Origin: Chryseobacterium sp. ON_d1
GTDB lineage: Bacteria; Bacteroidota; Bacteroidia; Flavobacteriales; Weeksellaceae
Assembly: GCF_006829085.1 (NCBI RefSeq)
Contig: NZ_BJTC01000017.1
Location: 1-64,000, forward strand
Direction of reading: 5' to 3'
DNA length: 64,000 bases
The notes under the pieces: model-generated
Database searches by the model: none
Told to the model about the DNA's origin: nothing
Seen by the model: only the letters and a program-made list of their open reading frames with translations
Translations under genes and position numbers: made by a program
In this document: in pieces, positions 44,646 through 53,795 of the stretch
How the letters are laid out: every line of letters begins with the position of its first letter
How positions within the stretch are numbered: position 1 is the stretch's first letter

Positions 44646-47141
44646 TTAAATCAATCCAAACTGCTGGAAGTGGTGCGTAAAATGCTTTTTGTGCATCAGT
44701 TCCCACATTTCTTTGTTCAGTTTTCCGAAAACATAATTCATGTGTTCTGCCTGTGGATTTTCTTTGTAATAAATCACAAACTTTTTCAGGTTGCCCATGA
44801 ATGACAATTTTGCGGCTTCCAGATTCTTGTGTTTTTGTTCCGGAAGTGAACCGTCCTGCGGAAGGAATGGAGCTGTAAATTCTTTTGGCATTGCTCTGTG
44901 GTTGTAAAGAGAATCCTGCCATTTTTCAAGATTTTCTTCCGGAGTAAAGCATTTTTCTGCTTCGGGCTCTCCAAAGCTTACCAATACCGCCTGTTCAAGA
45001 TGTTCTAACATCTGCTGAGGAGACATTTTTCCCCAAAGTGGAGGTGTACTTTCTGTTAATCCATTCAGTATTTTCTGAACATTTTTCAAATTCAGATCAA
45101 TGAAAGGGGATTGTTTTGCTACCAATGTTAAGATTGTTGCCACGCAAACTACCTCATCTCTTTGGTTTACAACTTCAACCAGCCATTTTACAACACCTGA
45201 AGGAATATTTCTTCCTTTTACTCCTCTGTTTATTTTTTCTTTTGCCGTTAAATAAACAGTAATGGTATCTCCTGCATATACCGGTTTGAAGAAGCTGCAG
45301 TCTTCCAATCCGTAATTGGCAATGACAGGTCCTTTTTTACCGGAAACAAATAGTCCTGCTGCTGCTGAAAGAATGAAATATCCGTGAGCTACGGTTTTAT
45401 CAAAGATAGTACCTGTTAAGCTTGTAGCATCTGTATGCGCGTAGAAGTGATCCCATGAAACATTGGAGAAATTGACGATATCTGCCTCCGTAACGGTTCT
45501 TCCTGCGGTTTCTAAAGAGTCTCCCACTTCCACATCTTCAAAATATTTCTGGAAAGGATGTTTGTCTGAGAAGTTTTTCTCTGCTCCCTGCTGATAGATT
45601 TTGGTAATTGCTTTCAATACATCTGGTGATCCCTGAATAGCTGTTTTCTGCAGGAAGAAATGAAGACCGCTCAATCCACCCATTTCCTCGCCACCACCTG
45701 CTCTACCAGGACCTCCATGCATTAATGTTGGAAGTGGAGAACCGTGGCCTGTACTTTCCTTGGCATTATCTCTGTTCAGTACAAAGATTCTTCCATGCTG
45801 GGAAGCCATTTTCCATGAAGTTTCGGCAATAAAGTTCTCATCATGGGAAATGATAGATCCTACTAAGCTTCCTTTTCCTCTTTTTGCCAGTGCAGCTGCT
45901 TCTTCAGCATCTTTATATGGCATTAATGTAGATACCGGACCGAAAGCTTCTACGTCATGAGATATATTTTTTTCGAAAGGCTTGTCGTTCAGGAATAGTT
46001 TCGGACTCATGAATGCTCCATTTTCATAGTTGGCATCTACCAGTTCATGTTTTCCGTCATAGACAAGTTCGGTTTCTGATTTTAATAGGTTTACTTTTCT
46101 CAGAACTTCTTCATATTGCTGCCTTCCCACCAAAGAACCCATTTTGGTTTCCCTGCTTAACGGGTTTCCGATTTTTGTCTGATCCAAAGCTTTAGACAAA
46201 GCATTCTGAACATCACCAATTAAGTGCTCAGGAACGATGATTCTTCTGATTGCAGTACATTTCTGTCCTGCTTTTGTAGTCATTTCGTTACGAACTTCTT
46301 TGATGAATAGATCGAATTCCGGAGTTCCCGGCTTTGCTTCCAATCCAAGAATAGAACAGTTAAGGGAATCTGCTTCCATATTGAAACGAACCGCATTTCC
46401 TGCAATAGAAGGAAGTGATTTTAATTTTCTACCTGTAAGGGCAGAACCTGTGAACAATACAGAATCTCCATCCTGTACATAATCTAAGATATTTCCAGGC
46501 TCTCCGCACACTAACTGAACAGCTCCTTCAGGCAATACTCCACTTTCAATCATATCCTGAAATACAGCATTGGTAAGGTAAGATCCGAAAGGAGATGGTT
46601 TTACAATAGAAGGTACCCCTGCCAATAAAGATGTGGACAGTTTTTCCAACATTCCCCAAACAGGAAAATTATACGCATTGATTTGTACAGAAACCCCTTC
46701 ACTAGGTGTTAGAATATGGGTTCCCAAGAAAGTTCCGTTAGCAGAAATCTTCTGAGTGTCTCCATCTACCCAAAATGAAGTATTGGGAAGCATTCTTTTT
46801 GCCAGTCCGGAGTAGGTAAAGAATGTTCCGAAACCTCCTTCAATATCCACCCATGAATCCACGTGGGTAGCTCCTGTTTTGTATGATAATTCGTAGTATT
46901 TTTTCTTTCTTTCCAACAGGTAAAGTGCCACTTTTTTCAGCATTTCCCCACGGTCGTAGAAAGTCATTGAAGAAAGGTTTTTATATCCTACGGTTCTTCC
47001 GTAGTCAAGAGCCTGTTCAAAATTAAGCCCTTCTGTATCGGAAACAGCTACCTGTTCTCCTGTAACGGCATTGTACAAAGGGACTCCGTTTCCGGTACCT
47101 TCTACCCATTGTCCGTAGATATAGTTTTTTAACTTTTCCAT
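44646..47141 (-). CDS. paaZ: Bifunctional oxepin-CoA hydrolase/semialdehyde dehydrogenase with C-terminal DUF1569 domain
   Basis: An 831-residue phenylacetate ring-opening enzyme. Residues 1-520 form the aldehyde dehydrogenase, with E256 and catalytic C295 (AGQKCTAI). Residues 530-676 form the MaoC hydratase, with DHFYAHTD and FDKTVAHGYF. The hydratase opens oxepin-CoA and the dehydrogenase oxidises the resulting aldehyde to 3-oxo-5,6-dehydrosuberyl-CoA. The canonical PaaZ ends near 680; here about 150 further residues carry a DUF1569/DinB-like domain (GKMSPQQMLEHLEQA). It is the last gene of the cluster. Confidence 0.94.
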   Translation of the reverse strand: MEKLKNYIYGQWVEGTGNGVPLYNAVTGEQVAVSDTEGLNFEQALDYGRTVGYKNLSSMTFYDRGEMLKKVALYLLERKKKYYELSYKTGATHVDSWVDIEGGFGTFFTYSGLAKRMLPNTSFWVDGDTQKISANGTFLGTHILTPSEGVSVQINAYNFPVWGMLEKLSTSLLAGVPSIVKPSPFGSYLTNAVFQDMIESGVLPEGAVQLVCGEPGNILDYVQDGDSVLFTGSALTGRKLKSLPSIAGNAVRFNMEADSLNCSILGLEAKPGTPEFDLFIKEVRNEMTTKAGQKCTAIRRIIVPEHLIGDVQNALSKALDQTKIGNPLSRETKMGSLVGRQQYEEVLRKVNLLKSETELVYDGKHELVDANYENGAFMSPKLFLNDKPFEKNISHDVEAFGPVSTLMPYKDAEEAAALAKRGKGSLVGSIISHDENFIAETSWKMASQHGRIFVLNRDNAKESTGHGSPLPTLMHGGPGRAGGGEEMGGLSGLHFFLQKTAIQGSPDVLKAITKIYQQGAEKNFSDKHPFQKYFEDVEVGDSLETAGRTVTEADIVNFSNVSWDHFYAHTDATSLTGTIFDKTVAHGYFILSAAAGLFVSGKKGPVIANYGLEDCSFFKPVYAGDTITVYLTAKEKINRGVKGRNIPSGVVKWLVEVVNQRDEVVCVATILTLVAKQSPFIDLNLKNVQKILNGLTESTPPLWGKMSPQQMLEHLEQAVLVSFGEPEAEKCFTPEENLEKWQDSLYNHRAMPKEFTAPFLPQDGSLPEQKHKNLEAAKLSFMGNLKKFVIYYKENPQAEHMNYVFGKLNKEMWELMHKKHFTHHFQQFGLI

Positions 47142-47152
47142 AAAATATTTAC

Positions 47153-47241
47153 TTTATCAATGCAGCAGTGTAACAGTTTATCAATAATTGTTTGCTATGG
47201 ATTTATTGTTACATTTTCACATTGGTATATTATTACATTTA
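47153..47241. repeat. Paa spacer palindrome 1
   Basis: Spacer between the esterase gene and paaZ. TGTAACA (47170) and TGTTACA form arms around a middle of about 35 bp. The TTACATT / AATGTAA units recur in other spacers of the cluster. Confidence 0.55.
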
Positions 47242-47245
47242 TTTT

Positions 47246-48073
47246 TTATTTCGGTTCCTGATAAGGAAACATTTTCACCAGTCCTTCATATAAACTTCTG
47301 TGAAGAATGGTTGCGTGATTGTCTGTTTCCATCATTTTATATTCCAATGTCCAGTTTTTCTTTCCTGCTTTTTTCAAAACATCGTAGAAAGCCTCAGCAT
47401 CTTTTACCATCACCGGGTGTTCTCCTTTTCCTACAGACACATAAACAAATTTTTTCGTATCCGGAGATTTTGAAAGTAATTGAGGCGCCTCTTTTAAAAG
47501 ACTTTCGTCATCCCACCATAAGCTTGGACTGATGATAAAATAGTTATTGAACATTTCCGGTTTTTTCAAAAGGATTTCTGTTGCCAGAAGCCCTCCTAAA
47601 GATTGCCCGAACAAATATTTGTCCGTAGTTTTGAACTGACTTTCCACATAAGGTTTTAATTCTTTTTCCATGAATGTAATAAACTTATCTGAATGTCCTG
47701 TTGTAGGATAATCTTTCTGCAGGTCTTTTAAATCTGTATGAAAGGTAAAATCCCTTTTTCGGTCTACATTAGCAACTCCCACCACAATGGTTTCCGGCAT
47801 GGAATACATCTGATTAAAGAATTGTACTAATCCTGTCACGTGAATAAAGTCTTCATTCATACTTCCGTCTAACAAATAGATCACAGGGTACGATTTTGTT
47901 TTATCATATCCCTGTGGAAGGTAAATATTCAACGTTCTGTCTTCATTTAACATTTTAGACTTAAGCGTCCTCACTTCTCCTATTGTAAGCGGTTTTGTAG
48001 TAACTGTCTGGGCTGACACCACACTATTCATCGCCAACATTATACTACATGTAAGTGCTATTTTTTTTAGCAT
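47246..48073 (-). CDS. Secreted alpha/beta hydrolase, putative esterase
   Basis: A 275-residue protein with a signal peptide (about 1-21, ending VSAQ) and an esterase-D-type hydrolase domain. The nucleophile motif is GQSLGG, with YPVIYLLDGS in the oxyanion region and a late NHATI with the catalytic His. Closest general group is the BesA/Fes-like siderophore esterase family, also EstD-type. It sits inside the phenylacetate cluster but is exported, so its job there is unclear. Confidence 0.85.
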   Translation of the reverse strand: MLKKIALTCSIMLAMNSVVSAQTVTTKPLTIGEVRTLKSKMLNEDRTLNIYLPQGYDKTKSYPVIYLLDGSMNEDFIHVTGLVQFFNQMYSMPETIVVGVANVDRKRDFTFHTDLKDLQKDYPTTGHSDKFITFMEKELKPYVESQFKTTDKYLFGQSLGGLLATEILLKKPEMFNNYFIISPSLWWDDESLLKEAPQLLSKSPDTKKFVYVSVGKGEHPVMVKDAEAFYDVLKKAGKKNWTLEYKMMETDNHATILHRSLYEGLVKMFPYQEPK

Positions 48074-48087
48074 ATTTATTTTTTATT

Positions 48088-48120
48088 AAACCAAACGGGT
48101 TTTAGAAACCCGTTTGGTTT
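48088..48120 (-). terminator. Strong hairpin after paaY
   Basis: A 15-bp perfect stem, AAACCAAACGGGTTT (48088-48102) and AAACCCGTTTGGTTT (48106-48120), has a 3-nt TAG loop. The exit is A/T-rich but not a clean T run, so it may be a terminator or an mRNA stabiliser. Confidence 0.6.
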
Positions 48121-48149
48121 GATTATCATCAATTATTTTAAAATTCATA

Positions 48150-48743
48150 CTATTTTATATCATCCCAGATACTGTAATCAACAACTTTAGTTGGGATCTG
48201 CTGAACATATTCCGTAAACGGCTCACAAGGCAGGATAGCTTCTTTCCCTTCTCTCGCCAATTCCTGATATAATTTCGTTCCTTCTGTTTTCCAATGAATC
48301 ATTTCATCGGAAACATCGCGGATAATTTTGGCAGGGCTTCCTACAACCAGTTTTCTTGGTTCACATCTGAAATTCGCCGGTACAAAAGCCAATGCCCCAA
48401 CAATACTTTCGTCACCGATATAGGCTTTGTCCATTACCACGGAATTCATTCCGATCAGACAGTTTTTCCCAATGTGTCCTGAGTGAATGATAGCTCCGTG
48501 TCCGATGTGTGCAGATTCTTCCAATATGGTTTCTATATTCGGGAAAACATGCAGGGTACAGTTTTCCTGTACGTTGGCTCCGTCTTTAATGATAATTTTT
48601 CCCCAGTCTCCACGGATTACCGCATTGGGACCAATATATACTTCTTCACCAATTTCCACATTCCCGATAATGACTGCTTGCGGATGAATGTAAGCAGATG
48701 ACTTTATAATGGGACGAATCCCGTGGTATGAATAGATGTTCAT
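48150..48743 (-). CDS. paaY: Phenylacetate pathway hexapeptide-repeat protein (gamma carbonic anhydrase-like)
   Basis: A 197-residue left-handed beta-helix protein. Repeated hexapeptides run from residue 15 to about 150. Zinc-binding histidines are seen in HIGHGAIIHSGHIG. In E. coli PaaY acts as a thioesterase protecting the pathway from dead-end CoA esters; sequence alone cannot separate this from carbonic anhydrase relatives. Cluster position supports paaY. Confidence 0.88.
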   Translation of the reverse strand: MNIYSYHGIRPIIKSSAYIHPQAVIIGNVEIGEEVYIGPNAVIRGDWGKIIIKDGANVQENCTLHVFPNIETILEESAHIGHGAIIHSGHIGKNCLIGMNSVVMDKAYIGDESIVGALAFVPANFRCEPRKLVVGSPAKIIRDVSDEMIHWKTEGTKLYQELAREGKEAILPCEPFTEYVQQIPTKVVDYSIWDDIK

Positions 48744-48749
48744 AGAATT

Positions 48750-48842
48750 TTAATTTAATATACCAATTTAGCAATATAACAGTCTAGCAATAGATTCAAT
48801 ATTGTTACCATTGATAACTGTTATATTGTTACATTATTTAAA
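48750..48842. repeat. Paa spacer palindrome 2
   Basis: Between paaJ and paaY. Perfect 11-bp arms AATATAACAGT (48773-48783) and ACTGTTATATT (48817-48827), flanked by further units of the TAGCAATA / TTGTTACA type. Confidence 0.65.
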
Positions 48843-48845
48843 AAG

Positions 48846-50051
48846 CTATACTTTTTCAATGACCATTGCATATCCCTGTCCCACACCGATACAAAGGGTA
48901 CACAATGCATATTTTTTGTCCTGTTTCTGAAGCTCCATGGCAGCAGAACCTACAATTCTTGCTCCGGAAACGCCCAGTGGATGGCCGATTGCAATGGCAC
49001 CTCCGTTCGGATTTATTCTTGCGTCATCATCTTTCAAACCTAAGCTTCTGGTTACAGCCAGTGCCTGTGCTGCAAATGCTTCATTCAGTTCGATGATATC
49101 CATATCTTCAAGCGAAAGGTTTAATCTTTTTAATAGCTTTTGAGTAGCTTCTACCGGTCCGATTCCCATAATTCTTGGTTCAACACCTGCTACAGAAGAT
49201 CCCAGAATTTTTGCTTTTGGTTTCAATCCATATTTTTTAACCGCTTCTTCGCTTGCTAAAATCAAAGCAGCTGCTCCGTCATTCATTCCGGAAGCGTTTC
49301 CTGCGGTTACTGTTCCTTCTTTTCTGAAAGCCGGACGAAGTTTGGCCAGACCTTCCATGGATGAAGAAGGTTTAATAAATTCATCTTTTTCGAAAACGAC
49401 AGGATCTCCTTTTCTCTGCGGAATTTCAACTTTTACAATTTCTTCTGCCAGTCTTCCGCTTTCCTGAGCTCTTGTCGCTTTCTGCTGAGACCAAAGGGCA
49501 AATTTATCCTGATCTTCTCTGTTGATCTGGTGAATATCTGCTAAATTTTCGGCAGTTTCCCCCATTCCGTCAACGCCGTATAATTCTTTCATTTTAGGGT
49601 TGATAAAACGCCATCCGAAAGTCGTATCAAACATCTGGCTGTCTCTTCCGAAAGCAGCACTTGGTTTTGACATTACATAAGGAGAACGCGTCATATGTTC
49701 TACCCCTCCGGCAATATAAATTTCTCCTTCTCCTGCAGCTATGGAACGGAAAGCGTTTGCCACGGCGGACATTCCTGAAGCACACAGCCTGTTTACAGTT
49801 TCTCCACCGATTTTATACGGAAGACCAGCCAGTAAAAGCCCCATTCTTGCAACGTTTCTGTTATCTTCACCAGCCTGATTGGCACAACCGAAAATAACAT
49901 CTTCAATTTCCTCAACAGGAACTTCAGGATTTCTTCCCACTACTTCTTTGATCACAATAGCAGCCAGATCATCGGCTCTTACTTCTGATAATCCTCCCTG
50001 TAATTTTGAGATGGGAGTTCTGACATAGTCTATGATGTATACGTTGTTCAT
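48846..50051 (-). CDS. paaJ: 3-oxoadipyl-CoA/3-oxo-5,6-dehydrosuberyl-CoA thiolase
   Basis: A 401-residue thiolase. Active-site C90 is in VNRLCASGMSA, with NPNGGAIAIGHPLG (His) and CTLCIGVGQGYAMV (second Cys) near the end. It cleaves ring-opened dehydrosuberyl-CoA and later 3-oxoadipyl-CoA to acetyl- and succinyl-CoA. Normal length. The PcaF/PaaJ subgroup fits both sequence and context. Confidence 0.95.
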   Translation of the reverse strand: MNNVYIIDYVRTPISKLQGGLSEVRADDLAAIVIKEVVGRNPEVPVEEIEDVIFGCANQAGEDNRNVARMGLLLAGLPYKIGGETVNRLCASGMSAVANAFRSIAAGEGEIYIAGGVEHMTRSPYVMSKPSAAFGRDSQMFDTTFGWRFINPKMKELYGVDGMGETAENLADIHQINREDQDKFALWSQQKATRAQESGRLAEEIVKVEIPQRKGDPVVFEKDEFIKPSSSMEGLAKLRPAFRKEGTVTAGNASGMNDGAAALILASEEAVKKYGLKPKAKILGSSVAGVEPRIMGIGPVEATQKLLKRLNLSLEDMDIIELNEAFAAQALAVTRSLGLKDDDARINPNGGAIAIGHPLGVSGARIVGSAAMELQKQDKKYALCTLCIGVGQGYAMVIEKV

Positions 50052-50054
50052 AAA

Positions 50055-50100
50055 TATTTTAATGTAATAATCTAGTAATGTAACAGTGTAACAATACCAG
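50055..50100. repeat. Paa spacer repeat, partial
   Basis: A half-element with AATGTAATAATC and AATGTAACAGTGTAACAAT units, resembling one arm of the palindromes in neighbouring spacers. Confidence 0.45.
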
Positions 50101-50102
50101 AT

Positions 50103-50798
50103 TTATTTGTTTTTATTTCTTAGTTCTAAAGCCTGTTTTAAAGTATAAGGTTCATATTTAAAGTCTGGTCCGAACATTCTTTTGGCATTTTCTTCAATGG
50201 TAGAATCGAAACCTGCTTCTTTTCTTCTATTATTAACATTTTTGAGATCTTGTACCGGCCATACAAAATTGACAAAGACCTGTTTTCCATCTTTATCTTT
50301 TGTCATTTCACCTTTTCCTTGTGTTCCATAGATCTGTTCCTTGTCTTGCTGCATCAGGTATCTGTCCTCCATCATAGCAACCCAGGTGAAAGGAATTTCC
50401 TTCTTTTTTCCGGCTTCTTTAATGAGAGGCAGATATTTTCCAATTTTTGTTGAATGCTGGATGACATACCAGGCCGCCTGATTGGTAGGTTCTCCTACCA
50501 GTGTTTTCCCCGGATAGCCATATTGAGCAATAATATTTTCAATTTTCTGTATGTTCAGACTATCGTGTTCTGCAACCATCTGCCAGCTTTTCTTTTTAAA
50601 CTCCTCTTTGTCAATATTCAGATCTTTCAACAGCTGCTCCTTTTTCCCGGGAGTGATCTCAGTATCAAAAAGCATTCTGTATCCCTGATCTACCTTCATG
50701 ATATCATCAAGTTCTTTTTTCAACACTTCGTTCACTTTCTGCTGAGCGTTGATCAAAAGGGTTGAAATCCCGAAAAGTAATACAAATATTTTTTTCAT
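50103..50798 (-). CDS. DUF6624-like exported protein
   Basis: A 231-residue protein with a signal peptide (about 1-18, ending NAQ). The segments NIIAQYGYPGKTLVGEPTNQ and AAWYVIQHS match the DUF6624 pattern (YGWP-x-VG... QH). It is conserved in Bacteroidota but of unknown function. It lies in the paa transcription direction between paaJ and paaI. Confidence 0.75.
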   Translation of the reverse strand: MKKIFVLLFGISTLLINAQQKVNEVLKKELDDIMKVDQGYRMLFDTEITPGKKEQLLKDLNIDKEEFKKKSWQMVAEHDSLNIQKIENIIAQYGYPGKTLVGEPTNQAAWYVIQHSTKIGKYLPLIKEAGKKKEIPFTWVAMMEDRYLMQQDKEQIYGTQGKGEMTKDKDGKQVFVNFVWPVQDLKNVNNRRKEAGFDSTIEENAKRMFGPDFKYEPYTLKQALELRNKNK

Positions 50799-50826
50799 TC
50801 TGTTTGATCTGATGTCTGGGTTAGTT

Positions 50827-51240
50827 TTATAAGTCGGTTACTTTTTTGCCGATTTTATAGACTGTTCCTACAAATTTTGCAATCAGTTCCTGATTTTGAT
50901 TGGTAATCTGAATGTCATACACTGCTGTTTTCCTTGTATCGTTCACCAAAACACTTTCTGCCCTGAAAACATCTCCTTCTCTCCCTGCTTTGGTAAAATT
51001 AATGATACAGTTCAAGGCTACAGCCGCATCTCCGGTATTGTTGGAAGAAAATGCCAGCGCAGAGTCTGCAAATGCAAAGGTAACACCGCCATGAACTGTT
51101 TTAAGCCCATTCAGCATATCCTTTTTGATAGGCATTTCTATTAAACAGTAATTTTCTTTTACTTCAATCATCCTGATATTCATCCACTGGGAAAAATAAT
51201 CCTGATTGAACATATAATCTGCTACTTGTCTTGGATTCAT
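50827..51240 (-). CDS. paaI: Hydroxyphenylacetyl-CoA thioesterase PaaI
   Basis: A 137-residue hotdog-fold thioesterase. The conserved segment NGLKTVHGGVTFAFADSALAF contains the HGG turn and catalytic Asp. It releases stalled CoA thioesters formed by off-pathway hydroxylation. Starts 9 bp after the small ORF at 51250-51558. Confidence 0.93.
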   Translation of the reverse strand: MNPRQVADYMFNQDYFSQWMNIRMIEVKENYCLIEMPIKKDMLNGLKTVHGGVTFAFADSALAFSSNNTGDAAVALNCIINFTKAGREGDVFRAESVLVNDTRKTAVYDIQITNQNQELIAKFVGTVYKIGKKVTDL

Positions 51241-51249
51241 TTCTATTAA

Positions 51250-51558
51250 TTATATGTTTGTTATGTCTTCATACAGCTCATCGGATAGCCTGTCGTAAAC
51301 ATTCATTGTTTTACCCAGAATGATCTGCCCGTATGAAAGATTTTCTGAGTCTGATGAATTTTCAGAGGGATAGGATGCGTTTAAATCAATTCCATTTTCA
51401 TTAGCCAATCTTTTGATCAGTTCTTTATATTTTTCATTAAACTTTCCCAGCAACTCAAGTCTTTCCTGCTCATCAACAGAGGAGGCTTCCTGAGTTAAAT
51501 ACTGTTTCTCAATTAGAAGCCTGGTTTCCAGCTCAGCCCTGAATTCATCTATATTCAT
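51250..51558 (-). CDS. Small protein of unknown function in the paa cluster
   Basis: A 102-residue acidic protein, largely helical (EFRAELETRLLIEKQYLTQEA, NEKYKELIKRLANENGIDLN), without signal or membrane segments. Start and end fit tightly before paaI (9 bp). I do not recognise the family. Co-transcription with the pathway is likely. Confidence 0.7.
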   Translation of the reverse strand: MNIDEFRAELETRLLIEKQYLTQEASSVDEQERLELLGKFNEKYKELIKRLANENGIDLNASYPSENSSDSENLSYGQIILGKTMNVYDRLSDELYEDITNI

Positions 51559-51562
51559 TTTT

Positions 51563-51637
51563 TAATGTAATAATTTAACAATGTATCAGTGCACCAATGC
51601 TTACAAAATAATGGTATACTGATACATTGGTACATTT
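51563..51637. repeat. Paa spacer palindrome 3
   Basis: Arms AATGTATCAGTGCACCA (51580-51596) and TGGTATACTGATACATT (51612-51628) pair at 15 of 17 positions. Located just upstream of the small ORF. Confidence 0.7.
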
Positions 51638-51638
51638 T

Positions 51639-52772
51639 TTATAATTTACGGAGCAGTGGGCTTTGTCTGTATCTTTCTTCCTGATATTCTTCGTAAAGAT
51701 TCTGAAGGGTTTCGGAGATTTTTGCATACCCGATTTCTTTACCCCAGCTTAATAAACCTTTTGGATAGTTGACGCCTTTCTGCATGGCCAGTTCAATATC
51801 TTCGTCATTGGCTGCTCCTAATCTTTTCGCTTCAACCGCTTCATTGATCAACATGGAAATGATTCTTAAAAAGATCTGCTGGTATAAAGCATCCTCTTTT
51901 TGAGCAACAGGTTTTTCTGCTCCTTCACTGTAATCGTAGAAACCTTTTCCTGTTTTTCTGCCATGAAGTTTTGCTTCAGACATTCTTTGCTGCAATAAAG
52001 ATGGTTTGTATTTCGGATCGTAGAAATAGTCTTTGTAAACAGTAGTTGTTACGGCAAAGTTTACATCTACCCCGATGAGATCCATCAATTCGAAAGGTCC
52101 CATTTTGAAGTTTCCTAAAGTTTTCATGGCATCATCTACCTGTTCCGGTGTTGCGATGTTTTCTTCAACAATTCTTAAGCCTTCCCCATAATAAGGTCTG
52201 GCAATTCTGTTGACGATGAATCCGGGAATATCTTTGGCAATAACAGGGGTTTTCCCCCATTCTTTCATGAGGTTGTATATTTTTTCTGCTAATGTTTTTT
52301 CTGTTAATAGGGATGGAATAACTTCCACTAAAGGCATCAATGGAGCCGGATTGAAAAAGTGGATTCCGATGAAACGCTCCGGCTTCTTTAGTTCTGCACC
52401 AAGAGAGGTGATAGAGATAGATGAGGTATTGGAACTAAGAATACAGCTTTCTGAAACGTAATTTTCGAGCTCTGTAAACACTTTGGTTTTGATCTCTTTG
52501 TTTTCGATAATGGCTTCAATGATCAGCTCACAATCTTTGAAATCCTTCAATTCTGTAGCAATGGAAATATTAGCTAAAATTTCAGTCATTTTCTCCGCCG
52601 AAATTTTTTGTTTATCCACCAATTTAGTCAGTGTTTTTTCCAGACCTACCGTTGCCGACTCTACTTGTTTTGCGTTGGCGTCATACACCCATACTTTGCA
52701 TCCGTTCGTTGCGGCTACCTGTGCAATGCCGATTCCCATTGTTCCGGCACCGATAATTCCAATATTTTTCAT
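51639..52772 (-). CDS. paaH: 3-hydroxyacyl-CoA dehydrogenase
   Basis: A 377-residue NAD-dependent enzyme converting 3-hydroxyadipyl-CoA to 3-oxoadipyl-CoA. The Rossmann motif GAGTMGIGIAQ (about 7-17) and the central HFFNPAPLMPLVEV with GKTPVIAKDIPGFIVNR are canonical, and a C-terminal dimer domain follows. I chose the ATG at 52772 (MKNIGII); an in-frame extension to 52820 crosses the spacer palindrome. Confidence 0.94.
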   Translation of the reverse strand: MKNIGIIGAGTMGIGIAQVAATNGCKVWVYDANAKQVESATVGLEKTLTKLVDKQKISAEKMTEILANISIATELKDFKDCELIIEAIIENKEIKTKVFTELENYVSESCILSSNTSSISITSLGAELKKPERFIGIHFFNPAPLMPLVEVIPSLLTEKTLAEKIYNLMKEWGKTPVIAKDIPGFIVNRIARPYYGEGLRIVEENIATPEQVDDAMKTLGNFKMGPFELMDLIGVDVNFAVTTTVYKDYFYDPKYKPSLLQQRMSEAKLHGRKTGKGFYDYSEGAEKPVAQKEDALYQQIFLRIISMLINEAVEAKRLGAANDEDIELAMQKGVNYPKGLLSWGKEIGYAKISETLQNLYEEYQEERYRQSPLLRKL

Positions 52773-52852
52773 TTTGTACAATGTAAAATGTACAATGTAA
52801 AAAGTATTATCGGTGTACATGGTACATTTTACTTTCTACATTGTACAATCTT
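52773..52852. repeat. Paa spacer palindrome 4
   Basis: GTACAATGTA (52776-52785) and TACATTGTAC (52837-52846) are perfect arms, with further ATGTACA units inside. Confidence 0.7.
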
Positions 52853-52853
52853 T

Positions 52854-53654
52854 TTATTTTCCTTTATAATTAGGTTTTCTTTTCTGTAAAAAGGCATTTA
52901 CTCCTTCAATGAAGTCTTCTGTTTCTGCAGCTTCCTGCTGAAGATCTCCTTCCAGTTCAAGCTGTTCTTTCAATGTATTGTTATAAGAATTGGCAAATGC
53001 TTTTTTCGTAAGCTTAATGGCTGCTGTCGGCATGTTCGCCATTCTTTCAAGAATTTCCATAGATTTTGGAACGAATTCTTCTTCACCGAAAACTTCTGCT
53101 ACAAGACCATAAGCTTTAGATTCTTCTGCAGATAATTTTTTACCTGTGAATGCTAAATAATTAGCTAACTGTCGCCCCAATAGTTTTGGTAAGAAATACG
53201 TTCCTCCTGTATCAGGAATCAAGCCGATATTTGAAAATGCCTGAGCAAAATATGCTTTCTCGTTAGCTAAAACGAAGTCAGAGATCAAAGCCAACATAGC
53301 CCCAGCTCCTACCGCTGGACCGTTGACTAAAGCAATAACCGGTTTTTTGCAGCGGGTAACTTCCAAAACCAAAGGGTTGTAATAATCTACCACAATTTTT
53401 CTGATGATGTCGTGATCATGATGTTCTTTTCCTACCACGAAAGCTTCATCCAGATTCTGTCCTGAGCAGAATGCTCTTCCTCTTCCGGAAATGGCAACAC
53501 ATCTTACCGTTTCGTCTTCGCTGCATTCTTTGACAAAATCCCTAAGATCTGCTAAAGCAGGCTTTGTAAGGGCGTTCATGGTTTCCGGTTGATTAAGATA
53601 GGCGATTTTAAGCTTTCCGTCAAAATGCGTTTCAATATCGAGTTGTGTATACAT
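52854..53654 (-). CDS. paaG: 2-(1,2-epoxy-1,2-dihydrophenyl)acetyl-CoA isomerase-type crotonase
   Basis: A 266-residue crotonase. NGPAVGAGAMLALISDFV and IPDTGGTYFLPKLLGR, with Asp in the IPDTGG loop, are typical of PaaG, which turns the epoxide into oxepin-CoA and shifts double bonds later in the pathway. PaaF-type hydratases have Glu in a different loop, so PaaG is preferred. Between paaD and paaH. Confidence 0.88.
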   Translation of the reverse strand: MYTQLDIETHFDGKLKIAYLNQPETMNALTKPALADLRDFVKECSEDETVRCVAISGRGRAFCSGQNLDEAFVVGKEHHDHDIIRKIVVDYYNPLVLEVTRCKKPVIALVNGPAVGAGAMLALISDFVLANEKAYFAQAFSNIGLIPDTGGTYFLPKLLGRQLANYLAFTGKKLSAEESKAYGLVAEVFGEEEFVPKSMEILERMANMPTAAIKLTKKAFANSYNNTLKEQLELEGDLQQEAAETEDFIEGVNAFLQKRKPNYKGK

Positions 53655-53656
53655 AG

Positions 53657-53745
53657 TTTTATTATTTTATTATTTAACAACGCACTAATTTAACAATATA
53701 AATTAACGTAACCGTCTAATAATTTAACATTCTAACAATTCCTTC
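53657..53745. repeat. Paa spacer repeat, not clearly palindromic
   Basis: Direct units such as TTTAACAACG, TTTAACAATA and TTTAACATTC, similar to one arm of the other spacers. Confidence 0.45.
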
Positions 53746-53795
53746 GTTATGCTTTGCATAGCCGTAAAATTAGTTACGGATGGATGAATAACTCA

